Notes: a model not told the origin generated them from the sequence alone. A stretch of DNA of 41,183 bases from Longimicrobiales bacterium (GCA_028279425.1 JANQNV010000334.1:1-41183); one strand, 5' to 3'; counted from the stretch's first letter, positions 25,469 to 34,668 are shown. Numbers and translations are program-made.

Positions 25469-26713
25469 TCAGTCGTGAGTCGCGGCCTCTTCGGTGGCCT
25501 CGTACACCGCGTAGTCGATGCGGCGCCCTCGCATGTGCGTCACGCGGAAGCGGCCGCTCTCGACCTCGATCACGTCGCCGACCTGCGGGATGCGCGCCAC
25601 ACTCGAGAAGAGCCAACCTCCCAGGGTGTTGGCCGAATCCGCATCGACGTCGCTGAGGCCGAACTTCTCGACCACGTCGCGCAGCGGCACGCCTCCCCAG
25701 ATCTGCCAGCGGGCGTCGCCGTCGAGTTGGCGCCAGTTCTCGGGTTCGTCTTCCTCGTGCTCGTCCTGGATTTCACCGATGATCTCTTCGATGAGGTCTT
25801 CGAGCGTCACGAGCCCTGCCGTACCGCCGAACTCGTCGAGTACGATCGTCATCTTCGTGCGCCGGGCGCGCATCTCCGGGATCAACTCCTCGACGAGCTT
25901 CGACGAGGGGGCGAACTGCGCCGGACGCAGGATGTCGTCCAGCTGTCCACCCCCTTCCGTCAGCGTCCGCCACAGATCGCGCGCGAGTACGATGCCGACC
26001 ACGTTGTCGACTGTCTCGTCATAGACTGGCAGGCGCAGATGGCCCTCACCCAGCATGACGGTCCGGGCCTCCTCGAGGCTCGCCGTGCGGGGGATCGCGG
26101 TCATGTCGATGCGCGGCGTCATGACCTCGCCCACGGTCACTTCGTCGAGTCGGATCACGTTGGTCACGACCTGCCATTCGTCCTCGTCGAGCGTGCCTTC
26201 GCGCCGCCCGATTTCGGCCAGCACCTCGAGCTCCACACGTGACACCGTTGGCTGCTTGTGGCCGCTCGCGATGGCGCGCGAGAACAGCGAGAGCGGAATG
26301 AGGATCGGCTTCATGATCCAGACCAGCCACCGCAGGGTGTGTGCGGTGGGGGCGGCGAGCTGCTTCCAGAAGGTTGCGCCCACCGTCTTCGGGATGATCT
26401 CGGTGGCGATCAGGATGATGAACGTCAATGCGGCCGAGAACGCCGCCACCCAGGCCTCACCGAAGACGGTGTAGGCGAGGGAGCCGCCCATCGCCGCCCC
26501 CATCGTGTGGGCGATCGTGTTGAGCGTCAGGATGGCGGCGATCGGCTCGTCGATCTTGGCCTGCATCGCCTCGAGAAGTTCGCCGGCAGGCTCGCCGTTT
26601 CCCTTCATCACCGCCACGTGTCCGTGGGTGATCGAGAGGAGAACGGCCTCGAGGATCGAGCAGAGAAACGAGATCGACAGCGAGGTCGAAAGAACCCAGA
26701 AGAGCGTGGTCAT
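25469..26713 (-). CDS. CNNM/CorC-type (hemolysin C family) transporter-like protein
   Basis: 414 residues from the ATG at 26713. The N-terminal DUF21/CNNM membrane domain (about 1-170) has LSISFLCSILEAVLLSI, NTIAHTMGAAMGG and FIILIATEIIPKTVGA. A CBS pair (about 190-310) begins TVGEVMTPRIDMTAIPR and has GEGHLRLPVYDETVDNVVGI. The CorC/HlyC domain (about 325-405) ends WQIWGGVPLRDVVEKFG and GRFRVTHMRGRRIDY. CNNM/CorC proteins export magnesium or sodium-coupled divalent cations; the old hemolysin name is historical. There is no strong ribosome site before this ATG. It is divergent from the sulfotransferase gene. Confidence 0.92.
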   Translation of the reverse strand: MTTLFWVLSTSLSISFLCSILEAVLLSITHGHVAVMKGNGEPAGELLEAMQAKIDEPIAAILTLNTIAHTMGAAMGGSLAYTVFGEAWVAAFSAALTFIILIATEIIPKTVGATFWKQLAAPTAHTLRWLVWIMKPILIPLSLFSRAIASGHKQPTVSRVELEVLAEIGRREGTLDEDEWQVVTNVIRLDEVTVGEVMTPRIDMTAIPRTASLEEARTVMLGEGHLRLPVYDETVDNVVGIVLARDLWRTLTEGGGQLDDILRPAQFAPSSKLVEELIPEMRARRTKMTIVLDEFGGTAGLVTLEDLIEEIIGEIQDEHEEDEPENWRQLDGDARWQIWGGVPLRDVVEKFGLSDVDADSANTLGGWLFSSVARIPQVGDVIEVESGRFRVTHMRGRRIDYAVYEATEEAATHD

Positions 26714-26838
26714 ATCGCCATGAAGATCGAAACAGCCGGGCCGTCGCGACAGACGCGGGCGGGATTCGCTCCGGCTGGCGCAGGGCCCCACGGGCCGCCA
26801 TGATCGCCCGGCACTCGTGTCGCGATCGGGAGTCGAAT

Positions 26839-27672
26839 GTGGTCGGAGCGCTACCGAATCTGTTGGTGGTGGGAGCCCAGAAGTGCGGTACCACCAGTTT
26901 GCATCACTATCTGGGACTCCATCCCGAGATCGGGATGTCGCGGAAGAAGGAGCTCAACTTCTTCAGCCACCACCGCGACCGTGGAGTGGACTGGTACCGG
27001 TCGCACTTCGATCCCTCGATGCCGATCCGTGGAGAGGCTTCGCCGAGCTATACGGCGCTGCCCCGTTTCCCCTCGGTGGCCGAAGCCGTCGTCGAAGTCC
27101 TGGACGGTGTGCGACTCATCTATCTCGTGCGAGACCCGCTCCGAAGGGCGATGTCGGCGTACGCCCACTTCTACGCCTCGGGGCGCGAGCATCGAGGCCC
27201 CGACGAGGCACTGCTCGCACCCGATACGGACTACGTGGTACGCGGCTGCTACGCATTCCAGCTGGAGGAGTACCTGAGGCGCGTTCCTGATGATCGGATC
27301 CTGATCATCGAACAGGGGGATCTGCGAAATCGACGCAACGCGACGCTCGAGACGGTCTTTTCGTGGCTCGGAGTGGATTCCGATGTGCGAGGCCTTCGCT
27401 TCGACCAGGAGCTGCACCGGACGTCGCAGAAACGCCGTCGTACGCCGGTCGGCCAGCGGTTGGCCGAGACGGCCGTGATGCGTCGCGTGGCGGCGCTGCC
27501 GGATCCGTGGCGGTGGCATGTGGAGAGGCTGATCTATCGCCCGTTTTCCACCCCGCTTCCGCCGATCGACCTCGCCCCGGCCGCCCGCGCGCAGGTGATC
27601 GAACGGCTCGGCCCCGACGCGGAGCGGTTCCGTTCGCTCACGGGCCGACGCTTCGAGCACTGGTCGGTGTGA
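26839..27672 (+). CDS. Sulfotransferase domain protein
   Basis: 277 residues from the GTG at 26839, which has GGGAG six bases upstream; an in-frame ATG at 26800 would add 13 residues without a good ribosome site. The PAPS 5'-phosphosulfate loop is VVGAQKCGTTSL (10-21) and the 3'-phosphate site is LVRDPLRRAMSAY with Arg98 and Ser106. RGEASPSY and a late KRRR-rich segment are also typical. It is a heparan-type sulfotransferase, which transfers sulfate from PAPS to sugar hydroxyl or amine groups. It is followed after 33 bp by a glycosyltransferase gene, pointing to a sulfated surface glycan as target (inference). Confidence 0.9.
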   Translation: MVGALPNLLVVGAQKCGTTSLHHYLGLHPEIGMSRKKELNFFSHHRDRGVDWYRSHFDPSMPIRGEASPSYTALPRFPSVAEAVVEVLDGVRLIYLVRDPLRRAMSAYAHFYASGREHRGPDEALLAPDTDYVVRGCYAFQLEEYLRRVPDDRILIIEQGDLRNRRNATLETVFSWLGVDSDVRGLRFDQELHRTSQKRRRTPVGQRLAETAVMRRVAALPDPWRWHVERLIYRPFSTPLPPIDLAPAARAQVIERLGPDAERFRSLTGRRFEHWSV

Positions 27673-27705
27673 GCATCGGCCACGATCCCAGGAGGGGATG
27701 ACCTG

Positions 27706-28704
27706 ATGGCCCTTCGACATCGGCTCCGGCTGAGCGCACCGTTCTACGTGCTGAACTACGAGCCGCTGATCGTATCCGCCTTCTGGAGCGACCTGCACGA
27801 ACACGTCGACTTCGCGCGGCGCCTACTCCCGCCCGGAGCTCGGGTCGACATCCTGTGCCAATTCGGCTGGGAGGTTCGCAGCGACAAGCGCTACACCCTG
27901 TTTCGAGACGCGGTCCGCGACCTTCAGCGTAGCCTCCCCCAGGCCCACTTCCACTTCCTCGCCAACACGCAGGGCAGCCAGGAAGCGATGGAGCGAGACG
28001 GCTTGAGCGCCATCTTCTGCAGCCACAATGCTCTGGTCGATGAACGTCTCGTGCCCCTCGTCCGGCCCGGATCGCCATCGTTCGATGCCCTCTACCTGGC
28101 TCGCCTGTCGCCGTTCAAGCGTCACCACCTGGCTGGCGCGGTTCCCTCGCTCTGCCTGATCGGGAACTACTGGCGAGGACACCGGTCCTACGGCGAGGAG
28201 GTGCTGCGCGACCTCGATCACGCGCACTGGGTCCCCTCGGTGCCCTATTCCCGGTTGACGGAGCACTTCTCCAGGGCAGCAACAGGCCTGTGCCTGTCCC
28301 AGTCGGAAGGGGCCATGTATGCCAGCGTCGAATATCTCCTGGCGGGCCTCCCGGTCGTGTCCACCTGGAGCATGGGAGGGCGGGACGTCTTCTTCGATCC
28401 GGAGTTCGTCGCGATCGCCCGCGATTCACCCGAAGCCGTCTGGGACGCGGTCCAGGACGTGCGCGGTCGCGGTGTGCCGCCGCAGGCGATCCGCGATGCG
28501 ACCCTCGAGCGGATACGGGGCCACCGAGCCCGGTTCGACGGCCTCATCAATCGAATCCTGAGCGATCGAGGTGGCGTACCCGCCTTCCGATGGGAAGAGC
28601 ATCGCGTTCACAAGCTCGGTCTACGAAACAGTGTGACCGCGACGAATGTCGGACGCTCGAACCCCCTGGCGATCTGGGTGAGGACCCGTTTGGGGCAGCC
28701 CTGA
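27706..28704 (+). CDS. GT4-like glycosyltransferase
   Basis: 332 residues. The C-terminal nucleotide-sugar domain has the EX7E motif as Glu201 and Glu209 in SQSEGAMYASVEYLLAGLPV, followed by STWSMGGRD, and a LARLSPFKRHHLA strand and basic residues at 130-143 where GT4 enzymes bind the donor phosphate. The N-terminal half is divergent, without an obvious acceptor fold. GGAGG lies ten bases before the ATG. It is the second gene of the pair with the sulfotransferase. The stop codon coincides with the point where a methyltransferase remnant on the other strand loses homology. It probably acts on a capsule, exopolysaccharide or lipid-linked sugar. Confidence 0.85.
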   Translation: MALRHRLRLSAPFYVLNYEPLIVSAFWSDLHEHVDFARRLLPPGARVDILCQFGWEVRSDKRYTLFRDAVRDLQRSLPQAHFHFLANTQGSQEAMERDGLSAIFCSHNALVDERLVPLVRPGSPSFDALYLARLSPFKRHHLAGAVPSLCLIGNYWRGHRSYGEEVLRDLDHAHWVPSVPYSRLTEHFSRAATGLCLSQSEGAMYASVEYLLAGLPVVSTWSMGGRDVFFDPEFVAIARDSPEAVWDAVQDVRGRGVPPQAIRDATLERIRGHRARFDGLINRILSDRGGVPAFRWEEHRVHKLGLRNSVTATNVGRSNPLAIWVRTRLGQP

Positions 28705-28909
28705 CGTCCTGCTCCCCGCGTCGGTCGACGGCGAAGAGGTCGGCTCCGCACCGCAGCAGGTAGGCGCTGTTGCGGCCGCCCCCACAGCCCGCGTCGAGCA
28801 CCCGCATCGATGGGTCGAGGTGCCCCTTCAGCAGTTGGTCGAAGACGTAGATGTCGATTCGGCCGAACACGGCCCCGAGTTCGTCGGGACCACACGGGGG
28901 CGAAGTCAT
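28705..28909 (-). pseudogene. Class I SAM methyltransferase, 5' fragment
   Basis: From an ATG at 28909 the first 66 codons match a class I methyltransferase. They read LGAVFGRIDIYVFDQLLKGH then DPSMRVLDAGCGGGRN (motif I, VLDAGCGGGRN at residues 37-47), then AYLLRCGADLFAVDRR with the acidic loop Asp62. Homology stops at about 28711, next to the glycosyltransferase stop at 28702-28704. Beyond this the frame runs antisense through the glycosyltransferase and ends at 28547. Motifs II and III are missing, so it cannot be an active enzyme. I read it as a gene cut by arrival of the plus-strand pair. The rest of the gap to 29012 shows nothing. Confidence 0.7.
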
Positions 28910-29012
28910 GGGCGCCGGGTCTCTCGGGAGGAACGCGACGACAGCAGTAGGTGGTGCGGAGGGGGACGCTCCGTCAATGGACGGGCGGCGCCTGCGTCCC
29001 CCTCCCCCTCGA

Positions 29013-31919
29013 TCAGCCGCCCCGCTCCACCGACCCCGCGTCGGGCGACCCGTCGCTGCGAGCGGCGCCGGTCTGGTCGGTGGTGATGTCGGGGGCCACC
29101 CCCGCGTCGATGGCGGGGCTGCCCTCGAGCAGCGCGTGCGTGAGGGTCGGGCCTCCGTTGTCGGCCAGCTCCGGCGCGAGCAGCGGGTCGACGCTGCTCT
29201 GGTCGCTGGTGAGCCCGAACGAACAGCTCGCGTCGTCCACCACGTTGCCGCCGGCCGAGGTGAACGTCGCTCCGGATCCAGCCACGATGTCGCAGTTGTT
29301 GGGACCGGCACCGTCTTCGTTACCGGCGAAGATGCTGTTGGTCACCAGGAGGTCGCCAATGAAGGCGTCCTGGGAGTAGGTGAGGACCGCGCCGCCCCTC
29401 GAGGTAGCCGTGTTGTCGGTGACCGTCACGTGCAGCGCCTCGGCGGTCCCTACAACCGAGAGGCCACCTCCGTCCGTGGCCGTGTTGCCGGATATGGTCG
29501 AGTTTTCGATGCGCGGACGCGCGGTGCCGGTCGTCAGGTGCCCGAGGTGGACGCCGCCGCCTGCGACCGCCGTGTTGTCGGTGAAGGTCGACGTCCGGAT
29601 GATCGATCCGCCCTGTCCGAGGATCCCGCCGCCGAGACCGTCGGCGCGGTTGCCCTGAAAGTGCGATCGCTCGACGATCCCTCCCTCGAAGAGATACGCT
29701 CCGCCACCGTGGATGCCGGCGCGGTTGTTGCGCACATCGCTATCGGTGAGGGTAAAGCCACCCGTGGTCACGCTGTAGATGCCGCCGCCGCGGCCGTCGG
29801 CGATGTTGTTGGAGATCGTGGAGTTCGCGATCGAGAGCGAGCCCTCACCGGCCGCGAAGATACCTCCCCCCGCGAAGTCGTCTCCCGTTGCCCGGTTGTT
29901 GTCGAGGGTGAGGCCTGTGAACTGGATCGACGAGCTCGCCGAGGCGAAGAGGTAGATGCCTGCGGCAGCGGGTGCGACGTTGTCGCGAATGTCGAGGTCC
30001 ATTCCCACGAACTGGGTGTTGTTGAAGAACGCGAGCGCACCGCCTGCGGCGTTTCCGACCACTGCGTTACCGACCATCGCCGTGCCGGTCATCGAGATCG
30101 TCGGGTCCTCCTGAGCGAAGATCCCTGCTCCGCCGAGGTCGCCGGCCCGGTTCCCGCTGACGCTCCCACCGGTGATGTCGAGGGTGCTGGTGAAGCCGGT
30201 CCAGATGCCACCACCCCGTTCCGCTCCTTCGTTGTCGTCGATCGTGGTGTCATCGATCGTGACGTTGCCCTCGCTGACGAAGAGGCCCCCGCCGATGAAC
30301 GCCGTGTTGTCGACAATCGTCGATCCGCTGATGGTGAGATCGGACAGTCTAAGCAGGATGGCGCCTCCCCAGCCGCCCGGCCCCGCGCCATTGCCCGTGA
30401 TCGTGGAGTTCGTGATCGTGGCGCTGAGACCGTCCCTCAGGTAGAGGGCGCCCCCTCCGCCTCCGGTTCCAGAGCCGCCGGGCGCACCGTTGTCGGTGAT
30501 GCTCGTGTTGCGGAGCACGACCACGCCACCGAGGCCGTCGGGGTCCTCCGCGAAGATCGCCCCGCCTCCGAACCCGGGGGCGACGACGAGATTGCCGTCG
30601 AACTCCGTGCCGTCAAAGTGCAGCTGCACGAAGTTGAAGCCGCGGACCGCACCGCCCCAGGCCGACGTGCGATTGTCGCGGAAGGCGCCGCCCATCATTT
30701 CGAGGCTCCCGCCGCCGACCACACCGATCGCTCCCCCTGGGAAGTCGCTTCGGTTGCCCTCGAAGAATACGTCGGTGAGTTGAGCGCTCGTTCCCTCGCC
30801 GACGACGACCATGGCGCCGCCCTCGACACCCACGGCCTCGTTGTCCAGGAGGCGGAGATCGTTGCCCGTGAAGACCGCGCCGTCACGGAGATAGATCGCG
30901 GGTCCACCCGCTGCGAAGCCGTTGCGGATCGTGAGCCCCCGGATGGTCACGTTTGCCCCGCCTTGCGATCCATCGACCTCGAAGGCCCGCCCGAGGTCCT
31001 GCATGTCGATCTCCGCGAGCTGTGAGCCCTCGCCGATGATCGCGACGTCGTCGATGATGGTCGGGAACGACTCGGTCGCCTCGACGGCCAGCGGCATGCC
31101 CCGAACTACCGTGCCCCGCCGTGCCGCACCGTTCGCCGACGGGCTCGCCGCAGCCGCCGCGGGCGACAGGTAGATCGTGTCGGCTCCGGCGACGGTGTTT
31201 GCGGCCGTCATCGCTTCACGGAGCGAGCAGTGGTCCCAGGTGCAGGTCCCGTCGTCGGTATCGTCGTCGGATGTCACGGCGTTGGCCGCGCGGATCGCCA
31301 GCGTCGTCGTCGCCGACATCGTGGGATCGAGCACGCTGGTCGCGGTCACGTCGCACGAGCCCGATGCGGTCGGGGCCTCGTAGGCCGCCGTCGTTCCGTT
31401 GGGCGTAAGGGTGCCGCAAGTCGCCGCCCACGTCACCTCCGACGAGGCCGTCGTGCCGCTGACGGTCGCCGTCAGCGTCGTGGGTTCGCCGCGCAGAAGC
31501 GCCGTCGACCCCGCCGTGATCAGAACCCCGACCGGCGTGACCGTGATCGAGGCGGACCCGCTGGCGGTCGGATCTTCGGTGCTCGTGGCGGTCACCGTGT
31601 ACGAACCGCCTTCGAGCGGGGCGGTCCAGGTCACGCTGGTGCCCGTCCCGGAGAGGCTCCCACCGGTCGACGTCCAGGTCACGCCGGTATCGGTCGCATT
31701 GGCGACGGTCGCCGTCAGCGCTTGGCTCTCGGTGGCCCCGACGGTGGCGTTGGACGGAGAGACGGACACCGACACCGGTGGGGTCGGCGTGGTGCCGCTG
31801 TCACCGCCGCACGCGGCCGCGGTCACGGTGAAGGCAAGGGCCGCGCAGATTCGGCCGAATGGGCCGGTGACGAGGCTGCGGAGAGGGCGATCAGTCGTAT
31901 CGGTAGCGCGGTTTGGCAT
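29013..31919 (-). CDS. Beta-helix surface lipoprotein with Ig-like domains
   Basis: 968 residues. A signal segment ends at Cys37 (TAAAC), implying a lipid anchor. Residues 48-210 hold two Ig-like domains (VSVSPSNATVGATESQALTA; PTTLTATVSGTTASSEVTWA). CSLREAMTAAN (about 232) introduces a right-handed parallel beta-helix to about 890. It is built of repeats such as DNTAFIGGGLFVSEGNVTID, SNNIADGRGGGIY and GNTATDGGGLSV, with the GGGI/GGAI ladder of polymorphic outer-membrane proteins. The end is a choice-of-anchor Q-type region (GPTLTHALLEGSPAIDAG). It is presumably on the cell surface; adhesion is inferred only. Neighbour 31997-34120 is another large Ig-like lipoprotein. Confidence 0.88.
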   Translation of the reverse strand: MPNRATDTTDRPLRSLVTGPFGRICAALAFTVTAAACGGDSGTTPTPPVSVSVSPSNATVGATESQALTATVANATDTGVTWTSTGGSLSGTGTSVTWTAPLEGGSYTVTATSTEDPTASGSASITVTPVGVLITAGSTALLRGEPTTLTATVSGTTASSEVTWAATCGTLTPNGTTAAYEAPTASGSCDVTATSVLDPTMSATTTLAIRAANAVTSDDDTDDGTCTWDHCSLREAMTAANTVAGADTIYLSPAAAAASPSANGAARRGTVVRGMPLAVEATESFPTIIDDVAIIGEGSQLAEIDMQDLGRAFEVDGSQGGANVTIRGLTIRNGFAAGGPAIYLRDGAVFTGNDLRLLDNEAVGVEGGAMVVVGEGTSAQLTDVFFEGNRSDFPGGAIGVVGGGSLEMMGGAFRDNRTSAWGGAVRGFNFVQLHFDGTEFDGNLVVAPGFGGGAIFAEDPDGLGGVVVLRNTSITDNGAPGGSGTGGGGGALYLRDGLSATITNSTITGNGAGPGGWGGAILLRLSDLTISGSTIVDNTAFIGGGLFVSEGNVTIDDTTIDDNEGAERGGGIWTGFTSTLDITGGSVSGNRAGDLGGAGIFAQEDPTISMTGTAMVGNAVVGNAAGGALAFFNNTQFVGMDLDIRDNVAPAAAGIYLFASASSSIQFTGLTLDNNRATGDDFAGGGIFAAGEGSLSIANSTISNNIADGRGGGIYSVTTGGFTLTDSDVRNNRAGIHGGGAYLFEGGIVERSHFQGNRADGLGGGILGQGGSIIRTSTFTDNTAVAGGGVHLGHLTTGTARPRIENSTISGNTATDGGGLSVVGTAEALHVTVTDNTATSRGGAVLTYSQDAFIGDLLVTNSIFAGNEDGAGPNNCDIVAGSGATFTSAGGNVVDDASCSFGLTSDQSSVDPLLAPELADNGGPTLTHALLEGSPAIDAGVAPDITTDQTGAARSDGSPDAGSVERGG

Positions 31920-31996
31920 GGAGCGATCTCATGGGTGTGGCCAGGACGTTCACCTGCCTACGCGCAAAAGGGCCGCACGAGGGATCATCCGGGGTC

Positions 31997-34120
31997 TCAC
32001 CCTCCCGGCGCCGAGAGCGGCGCACCCGCGGGGAAGGGGACGAAGTCGGGCACAGGATCGTCCTGAAGCGGCAGTCCGTTGCCGAGATTCCCCGCGCGGT
32101 CCTCGCCCCAGCACATGAGGCGCCATTCCGTCGTGATGCCGCACCCGTTCCGCTTCGCTGGCGAGATGTAGATGAACTCCTCGGTGGTGGCCAACGCCGT
32201 CGGGACGGTGCGATTGATCGTCGTACCGTCGCCGAGGTTGCCCGACAGGTTGTAGCCCCAGCACAGCGCGGGGCCCCCGAGATCGCTCGTGGACGGGAGG
32301 ATACCGCACATCGCTTCGGCGTCGTCGTCGCCGTTGTTCGACAGGGACTCGAAGACGTTGTTCGGGCCGGAGACCTCGACGGGGACGGTCCGGATTCCGC
32401 CGATGACGCCGATGCCCAGCTGGCCCGAAGAGTTGTCGCCCCAGCACCACGCTCGAGACGTACCGGTTTCGAGTCCGCAGGCCATATCGTCGCTCGTGCC
32501 CAACCATTCGAAGCTGAGAGGTGAACCCCCGACGTTGGGAGGCGCGACCGCCACCGGGACGGTGCGTGGGTGCACGGTGGTACCGTCGCCGATTCCGCCG
32601 GCGTCGTTGTCGCCCCAGCAATAGGTGGTCCCGGTCGTGGCGATTCCGCATGCCGCGTCTTCCCCGGCGCGGAGCATCGACCACGTGTGCCCGCCGTTGA
32701 CCAGCTGTGGGCCGGAGCGGTCGATCGTGGCGCCGTTGCCGAGCTGACCGTCGGCATTCCGACCCCAGCACGATGCCTGGTCGTCGAGGTGCACCCCGCA
32801 GGTGAACTCCTCGCCGCCTGCGAGCGCCTTGAATCGAAGAACGGTGTTCACCGCGACGGGCGTCGCTCGGTCGACGAAGGTGCCGTCGCCGAGCTGCCCG
32901 TTGGCGTTCCCGCCCCAACACCACGCCGCGCCCTCCGCGTCGAGTGCGCAGGCGTGCTCGTCGCCCAGGACCACCAGTTCGGTGGCGCGGCGCGCCGGGT
33001 CGGCGCCCTCGGGGCTTCCGCCGAAGTGTCCGGGAAAGACGACCTTCGTGGGTTCGGGCCGGATCGTGAGGGTCCCGTCGCCGACCTGTCCGTGGTCGTT
33101 CTGGCCCCAGCAGTAGACGTCGCCGAGGTCGCGCACGCCCAGGGTCGCGTCTTCGATGAGTGCACAGGCGAAGTCACCCCCGGTCCCGATCGCCACGACG
33201 CGCGAGGGATCGACGTCGACTTCGTCCGACCCCTGCGCCTGACCGGCGGGCCCACAGTCGGCGTCGGCGGTGAGGGTGGTCATCCCGGCCGCCAGCGCGG
33301 AGACGGCTCCGGAGGCGTCGACCCCCGCGACGGCGGCGTCGGCGATCGACCAGGTGATCGCGCACCCGGTCACGGCCGCACCCGCGGCGGTCAACGGTGT
33401 GGCCGTGGCGGCGAGGGTGAGTCCCACGCGAAGCCCCGACGGCGCGGTCACCTCGACCGACGAGACGGGCTCTGGCTCGACCACGATCGTGGCCGTCTCC
33501 TCCACCTCTCCCACGCGAGCGCGGAGGGTGGTCGTACCTGAACCGACGCCGGTGACGACGCCCTGGGTCACCACTGCGAGGGCGCCGCGCATCGTCGCCA
33601 CGGGCGTGGCGGCCTCCACGGTGGCGATGTCCAGGTCGTCCGACGACCAGATCACGGCGTCGCTGGTTTCGGCGCCCTGGTCGTCGCGCGGGGTGGCGGC
33701 GAAGGTCGTCTGCTGCCCGACCCGGACGGTATCGACGGCGGGGCCCACTTCGATCGTAGCGGTCGGCCGCGGCTGGACCAGAATCGATGCGGAGCCCGAA
33801 ACACCCTGGACGGCGGCTCGGATATCGGCCGTGCCCGGAGCGACTCCCGTGACTCGTCCCTGCGCGTCCACGGTGGCGACGGCGGTCGCCGAGCTCGACC
33901 AGGTCGCGTTGCTGGTCGAGGCGGTGGCGCCGCTCCGGGTGCGCGCGGTGACCTGGAAGTTGACCGCGTCCCCGACCAGAACCGTGTCGGCGGCGGGGGA
34001 CACCCCGACCGACGTAACCCCGTCCTCTTCGGGCGGGGTGGTGCTCGAGCCCGAGTCGCCGCAGCTGGTCAGGGTGAGCGAGGCGAGGACGAGTGTGGTG
34101 AGCGAGGTGCGGACTCTCAT
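31997..34120 (-). CDS. RCC1-repeat lipoprotein with BIG2 Ig-like domains
   Basis: 707 residues with lipobox LTSC (Cys20) and GGGAG five bases before the ATG. Residues 35-300 carry about three bacterial Ig-like (BIG2) domains, each with the pattern VGDAVNFQVTARTRSGAT and ATVDAQGRVTGVAPGTADI. From about 310 onward there are seven RCC1-type repeats of the form CWGxNxxGQLGDGT: VYCWGQNDHGQVGDG, AWCWGGNANGQLGDG, ASCWGRNADGQLGNG, TYCWGDNDAGGIGDG, AWCWGDNSSGQLGIG, ALCWGYNLSGNLGDG and LMCWGEDRAGNLGNG. These should close a seven-bladed propeller. The invariant cysteine in each blade, paired with one in HACAL/FTCGV-type strands, suggests disulfides in the envelope. Function unknown. Confidence 0.88.
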   Translation of the reverse strand: MRVRTSLTTLVLASLTLTSCGDSGSSTTPPEEDGVTSVGVSPAADTVLVGDAVNFQVTARTRSGATASTSNATWSSSATAVATVDAQGRVTGVAPGTADIRAAVQGVSGSASILVQPRPTATIEVGPAVDTVRVGQQTTFAATPRDDQGAETSDAVIWSSDDLDIATVEAATPVATMRGALAVVTQGVVTGVGSGTTTLRARVGEVEETATIVVEPEPVSSVEVTAPSGLRVGLTLAATATPLTAAGAAVTGCAITWSIADAAVAGVDASGAVSALAAGMTTLTADADCGPAGQAQGSDEVDVDPSRVVAIGTGGDFACALIEDATLGVRDLGDVYCWGQNDHGQVGDGTLTIRPEPTKVVFPGHFGGSPEGADPARRATELVVLGDEHACALDAEGAAWCWGGNANGQLGDGTFVDRATPVAVNTVLRFKALAGGEEFTCGVHLDDQASCWGRNADGQLGNGATIDRSGPQLVNGGHTWSMLRAGEDAACGIATTGTTYCWGDNDAGGIGDGTTVHPRTVPVAVAPPNVGGSPLSFEWLGTSDDMACGLETGTSRAWCWGDNSSGQLGIGVIGGIRTVPVEVSGPNNVFESLSNNGDDDAEAMCGILPSTSDLGGPALCWGYNLSGNLGDGTTINRTVPTALATTEEFIYISPAKRNGCGITTEWRLMCWGEDRAGNLGNGLPLQDDPVPDFVPFPAGAPLSAPGG

Positions 34121-34181
34121 GAATTCTCCCGTGCGATGAACCGACTCCCTACCTCAACGCGGGAATCCGGTCGACCGGGGA

Positions 34182-34640
34182 TCAGGGCGCGGAGTCCCTG
34201 GATGCGAGCGCCGCTTTCGCGAGTCGTCCGTCGCGATCGTAAACGAGGCGAACCCCGTCTTGCAGCACCGCCTGCGTTCCGGGGTCGAGGGGCAGGCGCG
34301 CCCACTCGATCGAAGCGATGGCGAACTCCACCTCCGGCCCTTCGAGGTACCGCGCGCGGAGCGACGTCACGGCGCCGTACTCCTCCCGTGTCACGGTGGA
34401 CGCGTCACCGAACCCGTCGAGCCACCGCTGGTCGTCGACGCGGGCGTCGCGGTCCGTCGTCAGAACGAGGAGGTCGATGTCCGAGTCCGACCGCGCCTCA
34501 CCGCGGGCATGCGAGCCGAGGAGCGCCACCCCGGCCACTTCCGGCTGAGCGGTCGCCCAGGCCGCGACCAGCTCCAGCAGTCGTTCCAATAGCTTCATCG
34601 CCCGCTGTGGATCAGGGTGCGCGTCGTTGGTTCGCGTCAT
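34182..34640 (-). CDS. Nucleotidyltransferase-domain protein (MNT/KNTase-like)
   Basis: 152 residues. The catalytic core is LLGSHARGEARSDSDIDLLV, with Gly42-Ser43 and the metal-binding Asp54 and Asp56; an acid in GPEVEFAIASIEW is the likely third carboxylate. This is the minimal nucleotidyltransferase domain seen in MNT antitoxins and in aminoglycoside-type nucleotidyltransferases. No HEPN toxin gene is adjacent, so a toxin-antitoxin role is not supported here. A later ATG at 34598 is an alternative start. The substrate is unknown. Confidence 0.82.
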   Translation of the reverse strand: MTRTNDAHPDPQRAMKLLERLLELVAAWATAQPEVAGVALLGSHARGEARSDSDIDLLVLTTDRDARVDDQRWLDGFGDASTVTREEYGAVTSLRARYLEGPEVEFAIASIEWARLPLDPGTQAVLQDGVRLVYDRDGRLAKAALASRDSAP

Positions 34641-34668
34641 GCCAGTCGGCTCGTCTCTGGCCGGTCTG

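Noticed and set aside
29340..31000. Apparent regular repeats suggesting a CRISPR-like array
   Set aside because: The periodicity is that of beta-helix coils in a coding frame (GGG ladder, Asn-rich turns); there are no identical repeats or constant spacers.
28851..31025. 724-codon open frame on the plus strand
   Set aside because: It is antisense to the beta-helix lipoprotein. Its regularity comes from the repeats of that gene; the translation has no protein-like pattern.
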